This document shows, in pieces, positions 42,553 through 52,016 of a stretch of DNA of 64,000 bases. The notes below the pieces were generated by a model. The model made no database searches. It saw only the letters and a program-made list of their open reading frames with translations, and was not told the DNA's origin. Position 1 is the first letter of the stretch, and the number at the start of each line of letters is the position of its first letter. The translations under genes were made by a program, and so were the position numbers. Source of the stretch: Desulfotignum sp032250905. GTDB taxonomy: Bacteria > Desulfobacterota > Desulfobacteria > Desulfobacterales > Desulfobacteraceae. The stretch lies in assembly GCA_032250905.1 (NCBI GenBank), contig JAVVEQ010000008.1, forward strand, positions 1 through 64,000, in the 5' to 3' direction.

Positions 42553-43473
42553 ATGACAACTTTGGTATTTGGCCACAAAAATCCAGATACAGATTCTGTC
42601 TGTGCCGCCATTGCACTGGCAGATCTCAAGAAAAAACTGGGTGAGGATATCGCCCCGGCGGTTCAGGGAGAACTCAACCCGGAATCCAGGTTCGTCCTGG
42701 ATAAATTCGGCGTCTCCGCCCCGGCCGTGGTGACCAGCTATGCGGGCAAGGATGTCTACCTGGTGGACCATTCCGACCTGGCCCAGAGCCCGGACGATCT
42801 GAAGCAGGCCAATATTCTGGGAATCGTGGACCATCACAAACTCGGGGATGTGACCACGGGTCAGCCCCTGGAATGCTGGATCTGGCCGGTGGGATGCACC
42901 TGCACCGTCATCTCCCGCATGTACAAATACCTGGGCGTGGAAATTCCCAAGGATATTGCCGGCATCATGCTGTGCGCCATCCTGTCCGACACCGTGATCT
43001 TCAAATCCGCCACCTGCACGGACGAGGACAAGGCGGTGTGCGCGGAACTGTCTGAACTCTGCGGTGAATCCAACCTGGAAGCTTTGGGCATCGAGATGTT
43101 CAAGGTGAAATCCGCTGTGGAAGGCACTCCCATCCGGGAACTGGTGTTCCGGGATTACAAGGACTTCAACATGAGCGGCAAGGGCGTGGGCGTGGGCCAG
43201 CTGGAACTGGTGGACCTGTCCATCGTGGACGGCATCAAGGCAGACCTGGAAAAGGACATTCAGGCCCTGAAGGCGGAAAAAGGCCATCATTCCGTTCTGC
43301 TGATGCTCACCGACATCATGAAGGAAGGCACCGAGCTGCTGGTGGCCTCAGATGACGAGTCTGTGGTTGAAAAAGCGTTCGGCGTGGCGCCCAAAGACGG
43401 CAAAGCCTGGCTGCCCGGCATCATGAGCCGGAAAAAACAGATTGTACCGGATCTGGAAAAAGCGTTCAGCTGA
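42553..43473 (+). CDS. ppaC: Manganese-dependent inorganic pyrophosphatase (family II)
   Basis: A TAGGAGG site fixes the start and gives 306 residues. DHH-family metal motifs are GHKNPDTDSVCAAIAL, LVDHSDL, VDHHKLGD and, in the C-terminal domain, SRKKQ. It hydrolyses pyrophosphate in the cytoplasm. In sulfate reducers this matters because sulfate activation by ATP sulfurylase releases pyrophosphate. The coding sequence is more GC-rich and uses more C/G-ending codons than its neighbours, which fits high expression. A strong terminator follows. Confidence 0.97.
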   Translation: MTTLVFGHKNPDTDSVCAAIALADLKKKLGEDIAPAVQGELNPESRFVLDKFGVSAPAVVTSYAGKDVYLVDHSDLAQSPDDLKQANILGIVDHHKLGDVTTGQPLECWIWPVGCTCTVISRMYKYLGVEIPKDIAGIMLCAILSDTVIFKSATCTDEDKAVCAELSELCGESNLEALGIEMFKVKSAVEGTPIRELVFRDYKDFNMSGKGVGVGQLELVDLSIVDGIKADLEKDIQALKAEKGHHSVLLMLTDIMKEGTELLVASDDESVVEKAFGVAPKDGKAWLPGIMSRKKQIVPDLEKAFS

Positions 43474-43507
43474 TTCCGGCAACCATACAACAGGCCTGAA
43501 AAACAAG

Positions 43508-43547
43508 GGGGCCGTCATCAGAATCCTTCCGATGACGGCCCCTTTAT
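43508..43547 (+). terminator. Rho-independent terminator of ppaC
   Basis: A perfect 12-bp stem (GGGGCCGTCATC with GATGACGGCCCC) with an 11-base loop is followed by TTTATTG. It starts about 35 bases after the ppaC stop and could also serve the opposing gene ending at 43581. Confidence 0.9.
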
Positions 43548-43580
43548 TGTTGAACGGTTTTTAATACCGGTCACATGGCA

Positions 43581-45620
43581 TCAACCTGCCTTTTGTTTTT
43601 CATAACAGATCAGACCGCACTGCAGGCAGCGATCCGATTCCTTGCGGGCATTGGCCTCAGAAAATCCGGTGGCGGCCGCCATGGGCCGGGCCAGATCATC
43701 CCAGGTGGTTTTAGGGGTGATTTCCACATGGTTGATTTCTGAGACATTCTGGATCCGGGTGTGTTGGGTGATCATCAGGTCAGGATCCTGAAATTCCAGC
43801 CCATACATGAAATGATGCACCGCGGCTGCCGCTTTTCGGCCTCCATTGATGGCAGATACGGCGGACGGATATTCAGAAATCACATCCTGTTTTGACAACA
43901 GACCGATCTGAGACGATTCATCCGGTTTTTTGGGCAGTTCGAGTCCTTCCCAGGTCAGGGTGTCCGGGGCTTCAGTAATGATTTCACCGTTTTCATCGGT
44001 TTCTTTCACCGGCACAAACACCAGTTCAGGAAACCGCCCGGCCCCGATGATCAGTGTGTCCGCCGCAATCTCTTGTTTTTCACCGGAAACAAGATCCACC
44101 GCTTCAACCCCGGTCAGGGTCTCTTCCTGACCCATCACCCTGGTGATACCGGCATGGTAAATCACGGTCACGGCCTGGGCCGCTTCAGAATCCAGGCTCG
44201 ACAGATCCACATCCGGGTCATCCTGTGTTTTCCTGGATACGATGGTGACCGATTCAACGCCTTTTTCCAAAAGCGTCTTCACTGCGGCTGCCAGATATCT
44301 ACCGCCTCCGGCGATCACCGCCCGCCTCCCGCATGTCACATCTATTTTTTTGTCTTTTCCGCTGCGCACCAGATCGATGAGCAGGCAGGCGCCGGGGAAC
44401 AGCGGTGTGGGGTTGTCCCCTTCGTTTCTGGCCATGCGGGAATCCCACCCGCCCGTGGCAATGAACACGGCATCAAACCCTTCACTCTTCAGAAGCTGAG
44501 GGATGGTAATGTCGGTTCCTACGGATACCCCGGTCTTAATGGTGACCCCAAGATTCTCAATGCCCTGGATATCCCAGTCCAGCAGGTCCATGGTCAGGCG
44601 GTCTCTGGAAATCGCGGTGCGCAGGATCCCTCCCAGCACTTCGGTTTTCTCGAAAACCGTGGGGGCATGGCCTAGACGGGCCGTGAAATACGCCGCAGAC
44701 AATCCTTCCACACCACCGCCGATCACCGCCACTTTCTTGTCCGTGGCCGGGGCTTTATAGGGCTGAATCCTTTCGGGCTGCTTTCTTTCATAGTCACAGA
44801 CAAACCGTTTCAGATCATTGATGGCAACCGTTTCATCCTGGAGAAGGCGGCGGCAGTCAAATTCACACAGCTGGGGGCAAATCCGGGAAATGACCGTGGG
44901 AAACGGCATTCTTTCCTTGATCACTGCCAGGGATCCGGCATAGTCCCCTTCCTGGATCAATCCGACATATTTTCTGATATCAAGCCCTGAAGGGCAGGCT
45001 CTCTGGCAGGGTGTGGTGCAGTCCTGGACCGTGTATTCACGAATGATGCGCCGGGTCACCGATGTGAGCCGAATGATGTTTTTGGGACAAATTTTTTCAC
45101 AGGCCCCGCACCCGGTACATTTTTCCTGGTCCACCACCGGCAACCCGTCCGGCCCCATGGAAAGGGCGTTGAACAGACAGGCTGTCACACAGGTTCCCAG
45201 CCCCAGGCATCCGATATGACAGACTTTCATGCCTCCCAGGAGCATGGCAGCCGCCCGGCAGTCCCTGATTCCCTGATAATCATAATTAAGATCGGCTTTG
45301 GCATTGCCGTAATAACACCCCGGGGCTGCAAACTCCGGTTCCGTGTCGGTCACCGAAACCCCCATGACGGCGGCGATGGCCTGGGCCACATCATCCCCGG
45401 CGGCCACACAGGAATTGACACTGGCTTTTCCCTCCACAATGGCCTGGGCATTGGCCGTGCACCCGGGCATCCCGCATCCGCCACAGTTGGCACCGGGCAG
45501 TACATCATCAATAGCCAGAACCTTGGGGTCCTCATAAACATAAAACGCCTTGGACGCGATCACCAGAGCCGTGCCGATGACGACTCCCAGTCCCCCCATC
45601 ATCAGAATCGATTGAATCAT
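43581..45620 (-). CDS. RnfB-type iron-sulfur protein fused to a GltD-like flavoprotein
   Basis: The start at 45620 (AGAGGAT site) gives 679 residues. Residues 1-25 are a membrane helix; 26-90 hold an RnfB-type four-cysteine cluster (GANCGGCGMPGC and a later NSC); 130-205 contain two ferredoxin clusters (CHIGCLGLGTCVTAC, CTGCGACEKIC). From about 215 a GltD/NfnB-type domain begins (CTTPCQRACPSGLDI, CPQLCEFDC), then FAD-binding KVAVIGGGVEGLSAAYF and a second Rossmann fold with GGGRYLAAAV. It ends with an extra CLQCGLIC motif. It probably passes electrons between ferredoxin, flavin and NAD(P)H at the membrane. No other rnf genes lie nearby. Confidence 0.9.
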   Translation of the reverse strand: MIQSILMMGGLGVVIGTALVIASKAFYVYEDPKVLAIDDVLPGANCGGCGMPGCTANAQAIVEGKASVNSCVAAGDDVAQAIAAVMGVSVTDTEPEFAAPGCYYGNAKADLNYDYQGIRDCRAAAMLLGGMKVCHIGCLGLGTCVTACLFNALSMGPDGLPVVDQEKCTGCGACEKICPKNIIRLTSVTRRIIREYTVQDCTTPCQRACPSGLDIRKYVGLIQEGDYAGSLAVIKERMPFPTVISRICPQLCEFDCRRLLQDETVAINDLKRFVCDYERKQPERIQPYKAPATDKKVAVIGGGVEGLSAAYFTARLGHAPTVFEKTEVLGGILRTAISRDRLTMDLLDWDIQGIENLGVTIKTGVSVGTDITIPQLLKSEGFDAVFIATGGWDSRMARNEGDNPTPLFPGACLLIDLVRSGKDKKIDVTCGRRAVIAGGGRYLAAAVKTLLEKGVESVTIVSRKTQDDPDVDLSSLDSEAAQAVTVIYHAGITRVMGQEETLTGVEAVDLVSGEKQEIAADTLIIGAGRFPELVFVPVKETDENGEIITEAPDTLTWEGLELPKKPDESSQIGLLSKQDVISEYPSAVSAINGGRKAAAAVHHFMYGLEFQDPDLMITQHTRIQNVSEINHVEITPKTTWDDLARPMAAATGFSEANARKESDRCLQCGLICYEKQKAG

Positions 45621-45763
45621 GCCGTATCCTCTATGTTTTTTTGTGTTGTTTTCCGATACCGGCGGGTCCGGCCGGAATAATCCTGTACTGTATAACCATC
45701 TGCAGGCCAAAATGTCAACCATATCCCTGAAATTGATTGATTATTTCGGCAGGTATGGCACTG

Positions 45764-46552
45764 TCAGGTTCCCGGCTGAACCAATGATTTCACGGCTGAC
45801 AGATACGGCTCCAGGCCGCGCAGAAATATATCATTGTGCCCGGCATGCGCAATTTTCACCAGTTTTTTTTCAGATGACGGGCAGGCGGAAAACAGGGTCT
45901 GTCCATGGGAAAAAGGAATCAGCTGATCCTGTTCGCCATGGATGAACAATGCCGGGCCGGTCCACTGCCGGATCTTTTCCCGGTTGTCCAGTTCTGCCGG
46001 CATTCGTATTCCCCGGGCTGCCGGATCGATCCCCAGCACTCTGAGCAGGCTTTCGGTACTGGCAAACCCGCTTTCCACAATCAGGGTTTCCACTTCACCC
46101 GGCCGGGCCGTCGCAAGCTCGATGGCCGGAGCGCTGCCCAGGGACCGGCCCATCACCGTCAGGGGGCCGGTAAACCCCTGCTCCCGGCACCACTGTTTTA
46201 CAAAATCCAGGATCCGGTGGCTGTCCGCCATCATGGCGGACACGCTGGGCGATCCGGTAGACCAGCCGTATCCCCGGTAATCCACCACAAAAAAATTGAT
46301 GCCCAGGCGGGTGTAAACAGGGCCCAGATCATCATAATCCGAAACGATCTCCCCGTTGCCGTGGAAAAACAGAATCGTGGGGGCTGCTTTACCTGCCAGG
46401 TGAAAGCAGGCCCCGATGTGGACATCCTCTGCCACCTCAATGAGAATGTCATTGGGCCCTGCCGGCCGGGCCGAAGGTCTGGGATGAAAGATATACGCCA
46501 GAACCCCGGGATGGTCCAGGGCGCTGTAATCGGAAAAACCGCTCTCATTCAT
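45764..46552 (-). CDS. Alpha/beta hydrolase
   Basis: A 262-residue alpha/beta-hydrolase with the oxyanion segment TILFFHGNGEIVSDY, the nucleophile elbow GRSLGSAP, acid residue region FIHGEQDQLIPF and a C-terminal histidine in AHAGHNDIF. It resembles the BAAT/YqiA-like serine hydrolases with a cytoplasmic setting; the substrate is unknown. A GAGGAGAA site supports the start. It lies between a B12-radical SAM gene and the RnfB fusion on the same strand, with gaps of 43 and 143 bases. Confidence 0.88.
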   Translation of the reverse strand: MNESGFSDYSALDHPGVLAYIFHPRPSARPAGPNDILIEVAEDVHIGACFHLAGKAAPTILFFHGNGEIVSDYDDLGPVYTRLGINFFVVDYRGYGWSTGSPSVSAMMADSHRILDFVKQWCREQGFTGPLTVMGRSLGSAPAIELATARPGEVETLIVESGFASTESLLRVLGIDPAARGIRMPAELDNREKIRQWTGPALFIHGEQDQLIPFSHGQTLFSACPSSEKKLVKIAHAGHNDIFLRGLEPYLSAVKSLVQPGT

Positions 46553-46595
46553 GGTATTTTCTCCTCAAAATCTGATCGGTTATCTGTTTGATCCG

Positions 46596-48119
46596 TTATC
46601 TGTTCAGAAAATCCGTCACCCCTGGGATCTGTGGCACCCGGTTCAGTATTCGGGCCAGTTGGCACCGGACCGCGATTCTGAACACCGGCGGGACAGCCAG
46701 AACTTTAAGCAGCCCATGGGCCGTGCGGTGAAACGGGTTCCGGTTGGCCACGGTATTGAACAGAGACACCATCAACGCATCATGGTCCCTGTCTTCTTCA
46801 TGATGGCGGAGGGTGCTGCGTTTCAACAGAACACGGTCCACGTAATCGGCCCTGATATGCCTATCCTTGAGAACCTTTTCATACAGCGGGGTGCCTGGAT
46901 AATACATCAGTTTATGATCATAGATTTTCACAGGCCGGTCGATGGGATGGTCCGGGATCCGCCTGAGAATCTCCAGGTAGAACCGCAGCACCGCGTATTT
47001 GTCCGCCAAAGTGTCATAGGGAATGTCTGAAATCACGTCAATCATCACCCGAATCCCACGGGACATGACCATTTCCAGCTTTTTCAGATAGGCCTGCCGG
47101 TCCAGGGGACGGTTGAAAATCTCCCGGCTGACCCGTGGGCTGCCGGACTGAAGTCCGATTTTCAGATACCGCAGATCCAGGCCGCTGTTCACCAGAATAT
47201 CCAGCTTCTTTTCAGTGATCTGCCGGGTGTTGGCCTGAATATAGAACACCGGCAGGCGGATTTCCGCCATGTACCGGGTCAGAAACGTGTTCATCCGTTT
47301 TTCTGAATTGAGGAAAAAATCATCATCATCGATAATGATCCGCTTCAGATGGGGAATATGATCCCTTGCCCATGCCAATTCTTCGATGACCCGGTTCACA
47401 TCGATTTTGCGGACATAGGAGCCCATGCGTTCAAAAACGGTTTTCAACCGGCTGTTCAGGCAGTAGGCACAGCTGTAGGGGCATCCCCTGACCAGCAGTA
47501 CACTGTAGGTCGACAAAGAGGGAGGAATCTGCTCTTTCATGGGCACCAGCCCCGTTTGCGTGAGCACAAACCCGTTTTCCAGGTCCAGCCGGGGGATGGG
47601 CAGATCATTGACATCCAGCATGGGCGGCAGATCATTGACCACGGGATGACCGTCACGTGCCAGAAACCCCAGGCCCGGTATCTGATCAACCGGGACCCTT
47701 TCCAGAAGCTGTTCCATGACGGTTTCCCCTTCTCCGGCACACACCAGGTCTGTATCGTCAAGAAACTCCACCGGATCGGCAATCACCGGGGGACCGCCCC
47801 AGATGACAGGCGCTGCAATCCGCTTCTTCAGATACCGGGTGATCTGACGGCACCGGGGCAGCAGATGGGTGGTCAAAAGAGTGACACCCACCAGGTCGCA
47901 GTCTTTGCAGTATTTTGCCAGAACATCGAGGGCCGCTGGCGGCATCGGCTCAAACACCCCTTCTTTCCGGCCTTCATAATGGAGGATCGATACCCGGTAT
48001 CCCCGGGATGTCAGGTATGCGCCCAGGTGCCGCACGCTGAAATTTTCAATGTGGGCCGTGTTGATGAGCACGGCATGCGGTGTTTCGGTGCGCTGTACGG
48101 GCTTCACTGGACAAACCAT
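46596..48119 (-). CDS. B12-binding-domain radical SAM protein
   Basis: With the ATG at 48119 the protein has 507 residues. Residues about 15-150 look like a cobalamin-binding Rossmann domain (GAYLTSRGYRVSILHYEG, LVGVTLLTTHLLPRC, PVIWGGPPVIAD, LVCAGEGE). The radical SAM cluster motif is RGCPYSCAYC (C-x3-C-x2-C), followed by IIIDDDDFFLN and LKIGLQSGSPRV. Family members methylate or rearrange unactivated carbons, as in tetrapyrrole, lipid or peptide modification; the substrate is unknown. Its reading frame is open upstream into the tail of a decayed methyltransferase (48150-48529), so the start is uncertain. Confidence 0.88.
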   Translation of the reverse strand: MVCPVKPVQRTETPHAVLINTAHIENFSVRHLGAYLTSRGYRVSILHYEGRKEGVFEPMPPAALDVLAKYCKDCDLVGVTLLTTHLLPRCRQITRYLKKRIAAPVIWGGPPVIADPVEFLDDTDLVCAGEGETVMEQLLERVPVDQIPGLGFLARDGHPVVNDLPPMLDVNDLPIPRLDLENGFVLTQTGLVPMKEQIPPSLSTYSVLLVRGCPYSCAYCLNSRLKTVFERMGSYVRKIDVNRVIEELAWARDHIPHLKRIIIDDDDFFLNSEKRMNTFLTRYMAEIRLPVFYIQANTRQITEKKLDILVNSGLDLRYLKIGLQSGSPRVSREIFNRPLDRQAYLKKLEMVMSRGIRVMIDVISDIPYDTLADKYAVLRFYLEILRRIPDHPIDRPVKIYDHKLMYYPGTPLYEKVLKDRHIRADYVDRVLLKRSTLRHHEEDRDHDALMVSLFNTVANRNPFHRTAHGLLKVLAVPPVFRIAVRCQLARILNRVPQIPGVTDFLNR

Positions 48120-48149
48120 TGACCCGCCATCAGGCTCCTGGCTCCTGGC

Positions 48150-48529
48150 TTCTGAACGGCTGTTGGATGGCAAGATACATTTTTTGATGGTTTCCGGGGT
48201 GGTGCCGCCGCCCCGTGATCTGCCAGGGCTTTCATGCTGTTTTCCGGCGCATTTCCAAAAATGGTGAAAAATCCTTTCGGGGTTTCCTTAAAGGTCAGGG
48301 TGCAGAAAACCGGTTTTCTTGAAACCGACTGAATGGCTTGAACCGCACACAGCCCGGCATCAAAATATTCCTGGTGAATCTTCGCAATGATCTCCGGATG
48401 CTTGATGTTCCAGGATTCTGCTGAGTCATTTCCCGCCAGTCCATGGCTGATCAGCATCGATCCCATGGCGCCGTCCAGCAGCAGGCCGTGGCTGTCAATC
48501 TTTTCGATAATATCCATATTGATTTTCAC
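48150..48529 (-). pseudogene. Remnant of a homocysteine S-methyltransferase with two internal deletions
   Basis: The remnant starts like the MetH N-terminal domain (LLLDGAMGSMLISHGLAGN, then IAKIHQEYFDAG), jumps to the middle of the domain (AVQAIQSVSRKPVFCTLTF, KALADHGA), and then, in another frame, to GGTTPETIKK, the segment after the zinc-binding cysteines. About 90-100 residues are lost at the first jump and a similar piece at the second, with loss of catalytic cysteines. The second junction lies in a GGGGCGGCGGC stretch near 48210, consistent with deletion between short repeats. The protein cannot be active. Confidence 0.8.
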
Positions 48530-48653
48530 CGGCTCCGTTCTTCACAAGTGGGATTTTGTTTCATAAAATACTGCACCTAACATGAATCCAATGAAAACTC
48601 AAGCACATCGACCATCTGGAGGATGAGGTTATAAGCGAGTTCCGGGTATGTTT

Positions 48654-49823
48654 TCAACACGATCCAAGCTTTTTAATGAACCGTGGTAACGAGATGACGG
48701 TTACATCGCTGCTGACGGGGAATTCGTCATTGCCGCCGTAAATCACGTATTTCCGGGTGGCGCCCACATCATCGCAGATTGCACTGTAATGCCTGCCCAG
48801 TTTGGGAGCGCTGCCATATTTTATTTCCACCGCCCAGATTTTTGATGACGGCATCCGGATGATCATGTCAATTTCCGCCCCTGCAACGGTGCGGTAAAAA
48901 TATGTTTCAGCACGAAGGGGCAATACTGAATGAATATTTTCCATCACAAAGCCCTCCCAGCTTTTCCCAAGTATCGGATTGGAGAGCAGTGCACCATAAT
49001 GGTTTATCCCAAGCAGCCGGTGTAAAATGCCGCTGTCCCGGACGTAGTACCGAGGCGTTTTGATCAGCCGTTTTTTGACATTGGCATGCCATGGTTCCAA
49101 ACGTCTGACCAGTAAAAGATCCGAAAGGATACCGATATAATGGCTCACTGTTTTGCCATCAATTTCAAGATTTGCTCCCAGCTTTGAATAGTTCACCGGT
49201 TCACCCTGTAAATGAGCCAGCATGGTCCAGAGGCGACGCATCCGGGTTGCCGGCACATGAAAACCCAACTGTGGAAGATCCCTTTCAAGATAGGTTCGGA
49301 TCAAGTCCTCAAGCCAGTCCATAGCGATGGTGTCGTCTACCGAAAGATAGCTCTCTGGAAAACCGCCCCTGAACCAAAGTTTATGTATCGTTTTGCTGTC
49401 GCTGCCTGTTTCAATGACATTCAATCCGCTCATGTATAAGTAACTGATCCGACCCGCAAGACTTTCAGACGATTGACGCATCAAATCCATGGAAGCGGAA
49501 CCAAGAAAAAGAAATTGCCCGGATTTTCGCCCCTGCTCCCTGTTTTTATCAATGAGACCCCGTAACACGGGGAACAGTTCCGGGACACGTTGTATCTCAT
49601 CCAGGATCACCAGTTTATCATTGTGGCGGGTTAAAAAAGCGACCGGATCACTCAGCTTGAGCAGATCTTCGGGTGCTTCCAGATCGAGGTAGGTGGAATC
49701 CATCCCTTTTGCTATGGTTTTGGCAAGGGTGGTTTTTCCCACCTGGCGGGCACCAAGCAATGCAACCGCAGGTACCTGTTCAATTTTCCTTTTTATTTCA
49801 TCTGTAATGCATCGAGAAATCAT
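48654..49823 (-). CDS. AAA-type ATPase with DUF4143 domain
   Basis: A protein of 389 residues with an AAA_14 ATPase domain (ALLGARQVGKTTLAKTIAKG, Walker B KLVILDEIQRVPELF, sensor LFLGSAS) and a C-terminal DUF4143 domain with the nuclease-like core EIDMIIRMPSSKIWAVEIKYG. Such ATPases are abundant in anaerobes and archaea, often in variable genome parts; their function is not established, though the C-terminal E-x-K core resembles PD-(D/E)xK nucleases. The ATG at 49823 is the best start, but its AAGG sits very close. It lies between two sets of decayed genes and its codon use is less GC-rich than neighbouring genes, which suggests acquisition. Confidence 0.88.
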   Translation of the reverse strand: MISRCITDEIKRKIEQVPAVALLGARQVGKTTLAKTIAKGMDSTYLDLEAPEDLLKLSDPVAFLTRHNDKLVILDEIQRVPELFPVLRGLIDKNREQGRKSGQFLFLGSASMDLMRQSSESLAGRISYLYMSGLNVIETGSDSKTIHKLWFRGGFPESYLSVDDTIAMDWLEDLIRTYLERDLPQLGFHVPATRMRRLWTMLAHLQGEPVNYSKLGANLEIDGKTVSHYIGILSDLLLVRRLEPWHANVKKRLIKTPRYYVRDSGILHRLLGINHYGALLSNPILGKSWEGFVMENIHSVLPLRAETYFYRTVAGAEIDMIIRMPSSKIWAVEIKYGSAPKLGRHYSAICDDVGATRKYVIYGGNDEFPVSSDVTVISLPRFIKKLGSC

Positions 49824-49971
49824 ACCTTGCAATATAGGATATCTATTCCGAAATAACAAGGTATATAGTGTACCCAGATGATACTATTTGCTCTTTCCTT
49901 TCGGCTGATACCCTTTTCAGGACGGGTTCCTGAACAGTCAAGGCATTTGATTGACCGTTCTTCAGGTGTTT

Positions 49972-51099
49972 TCACAGATTCAGCGGCAGAAAAACTGTAA
50001 ACGTCGATCCCCGGCGCTTCACCGACTCCACGTTGATGGTTCCCTGGTGCTGTGCGATAATGTTCCGTGCAATGAACAGACCGAATCCCGTGCCTTTGAC
50101 CTGCTTGGAAGAAAAAAACAGATCAAAGATTTTCGCCTTGGTCTCCACATCCATGCCGCACCCGTCATCCTGAACCTTGATCACCAGGCGGTCTTTTTTT
50201 CCCTCAATGGTCAGGCGAATGTAATGATCTTCCTTTTCCTTGTCCTCCACACAGGCGTCCACGGCATTGTCCAGAATGTTCACCAACGCAGACATCATGG
50301 AAGACGGGTCCAGGTTAAGGGTTTTTGGGGCGCTCTCTGATGCCACCTGAAAGTCGATGGAATGGCTGGCGAGTTTCATTTTCATGGTTCCCCGGATATC
50401 TTTGACAAACTGATCCAGGGGCACGGACTGAATATACATGGACCGTTCCTTGGAATACAGCAGAATATCCATGATCAGCTGCTTGCATTTTTCCACGGCA
50501 TGGGACAGCAGATCCAGGCCTTCCGAGACATCATCGAAATTCTTTTTTTTCAGCCCGGAACGGGCGATGAACAGGCCGCCGTCCAGATTGGTGAGCAGGC
50601 CCTTGATGTTGTGGGAGACCGTGCCCAGCATCAGGCCCAGCGATGATAAATGATCAGTGAGTTTGGATTTCTCAAGTACCAGCAGTTCCAGTTTCTGGGT
50701 ATACTCCACCAGTTTCTGCTGGGCGATGAGTTGATCCATCGCCTTGGTCACGGCCAGTTCCAGGATGTCCACATTCACCGGTTTGGTAATGAAATCCGTG
50801 GCACCGAATTTGAGACTGTCAATGGTGAGATCCATGTCCCCGTGTCCGGTGATCATGATGACCTGGGTGTCGGGAGACCGGCGTTTCACCTTTTTGAGCA
50901 GTTCAATGCCGCCCATGACCAGCATTTTAATGTCAGTGATCACAATGGACGGGTGCTGATCTTCAAACAGTTCCAGTGCTTTTTTGCCGTCCGGAGCCAG
51001 AAGCACCTGGTGTCCCATATCAATGAGCGCGATCTCGAGCACCTCTCTGATATCCACTTCATCGTCCACGACCAGAATGGTGAACTGTGACTTGTCCAA
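49972..51099 (-). CDS. Hybrid receiver-histidine kinase
   Basis: The start codon is TTG at 51099 behind an AAGGAGG site; the protein has 375 residues. A receiver domain comes first (1-120; ILVVDDEVDI, phosphoacceptor in IVITDIKMLVMGG, lysine in FITKPVNVDIL), then a coiled coil, a histidine-kinase helix with LMLGTVSHNIKGLLTNLDGG, and a catalytic domain with ALVNILDNAVDAC, VQDDGCGMD and GTGFGLFIARNI. N-terminal receiver plus kinase is typical of cytoplasmic relays. All motifs are intact, in contrast to the truncated genes directly upstream (51112-52985), so it may now lack its original partners. Confidence 0.9.
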   Translation of the reverse strand: MDKSQFTILVVDDEVDIREVLEIALIDMGHQVLLAPDGKKALELFEDQHPSIVITDIKMLVMGGIELLKKVKRRSPDTQVIMITGHGDMDLTIDSLKFGATDFITKPVNVDILELAVTKAMDQLIAQQKLVEYTQKLELLVLEKSKLTDHLSSLGLMLGTVSHNIKGLLTNLDGGLFIARSGLKKKNFDDVSEGLDLLSHAVEKCKQLIMDILLYSKERSMYIQSVPLDQFVKDIRGTMKMKLASHSIDFQVASESAPKTLNLDPSSMMSALVNILDNAVDACVEDKEKEDHYIRLTIEGKKDRLVIKVQDDGCGMDVETKAKIFDLFFSSKQVKGTGFGLFIARNIIAQHQGTINVESVKRRGSTFTVFLPLNL

Positions 51100-51111
51100 G
51101 AACGCCTCCTT

Positions 51112-51345
51112 TCAGGCATATTCAATATCATGGCCCGTGTTTTCCGGCACCGGAAAAACCAGGGTGAATTCTGCGCCGCCAGTCCGGCTCTGGCCCACCT
51201 GGATATCGCCGTTGCAATCCTTGATGATACCGTAGGAGATGGACAGGCCCAGGCCGGTGCCCTTTCCCACTTCCTTGGTGGTGAAAAACGGCTCAAACAG
51301 GCGGTCCCGGGATTCTTTTTTGATCCCGATGCCGGTATCGCTCAC
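51112..51345 (-). pseudogene. C-terminal fragment of a histidine kinase
   Basis: The fragment holds only the ATP-binding G boxes of a kinase: SDTGIGIKKESRDRLFEPFF, TTKEVGKGTGLGLSISYGII and the closing FTLVFPVPENTG. Everything upstream (sensor, HisKA, N-box) is missing. In the same stretch of bases an HdrA fragment ends, in another frame, so the junction at about 51345-51360 marks a deletion that joined two genes. A GTG could start translation, but a functional product is unlikely. It ends 12 bases before the receiver-kinase gene. Confidence 0.85.
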
Positions 51346-52016
51346 CTTACCCGGCTGAAGGTATGCAGATCGATATTTGAATTCTGAGCCACCTCCACCA
51401 TCTTGGGTGTACCGATACAGGCCGCACAGTCCAGGGTGGGAAAGGTCTTGTCAAACTGAAGCATATGGCCCCCGATGGTGCTGTCTTTTTCAATGAGATG
51501 CACCCTCAGTCCGGCGTTACCGATATCTATGGCTGCCTGCATGCCGGCAATGCCCCCGCCGATGACCGCCACATCCGGGTGAACCTCGGACAGGCCTGCC
51601 GTCAAAGGTTGATGACAGGTCACGCGGTTCACGGCTGCAGCCACCAGGCGCCGGGCCTTTCGCGTGGCACGGCCGGGGTCTTTGGTCACCCAGGATACCT
51701 GTTCCCGCACAGATGCCATGTTAAAATAATACGGATTGATACCGGCACGGCGGCAGGTTTCCATGAAGGTTTTGCCGTGAAGCCGTGGGGAACAGGACGC
51801 CACCACCACCCGGTTTAGACCATATGCTTTGATGTCTGTTTCGATCATGGCCTGTCCCGGCTCGGAACACATGAATTTGTAGTCTTTGGATACGATCACA
51901 TGAGGCAGGGATCCGGCCCACTCACTGACATGCCCCACATCCACTTTGCCGGCGATATTCACGCCGCAGTGACAGATATACACCCCCACACGTAATGGCA
52001 TGTAGTCAGGTATCAT
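51342..52016 (-). pseudogene. N-terminal fragment of an HdrA-type heterodisulfide reductase subunit
   Basis: The 224 residues match the start of HdrA: GVYICHCGVNIAGKVD, then VVVASCSPRLHGKTFMETC, the FAD-binding DVAVIGGGIAGMQAAIDIGN and the cysteine pair region LDCAACIGTPKMVEV, followed by NIDLHTFS. Complete HdrA proteins continue for several hundred residues with the rest of the flavin domain and ferredoxin clusters; here the frame breaks off and kinase sequence follows. HdrA bifurcates electrons in Hdr complexes. The start overlaps the preceding kinase stop (ATGA), which shows that a kinase and hdrA were once coupled. Confidence 0.85.

Noticed and set aside
48577..48652. A 24-codon minus-strand stretch (TYPELAYNLILQMVDVLEFS) after the DUF4143 gene, which looks coding-like.
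   Set aside because: It has no start codon or ribosome-binding site of its own and is too short to assign. It may be the tail of another deleted gene in this decayed stretch.
51342..51360. The HdrA fragment ends in TGA, which might be selenocysteine in an HdrA selenoprotein.
   Set aside because: The bases that follow encode a histidine kinase in another frame, and the HdrA frame makes no HdrA-like sequence past the TGA. A deletion joint explains it better.
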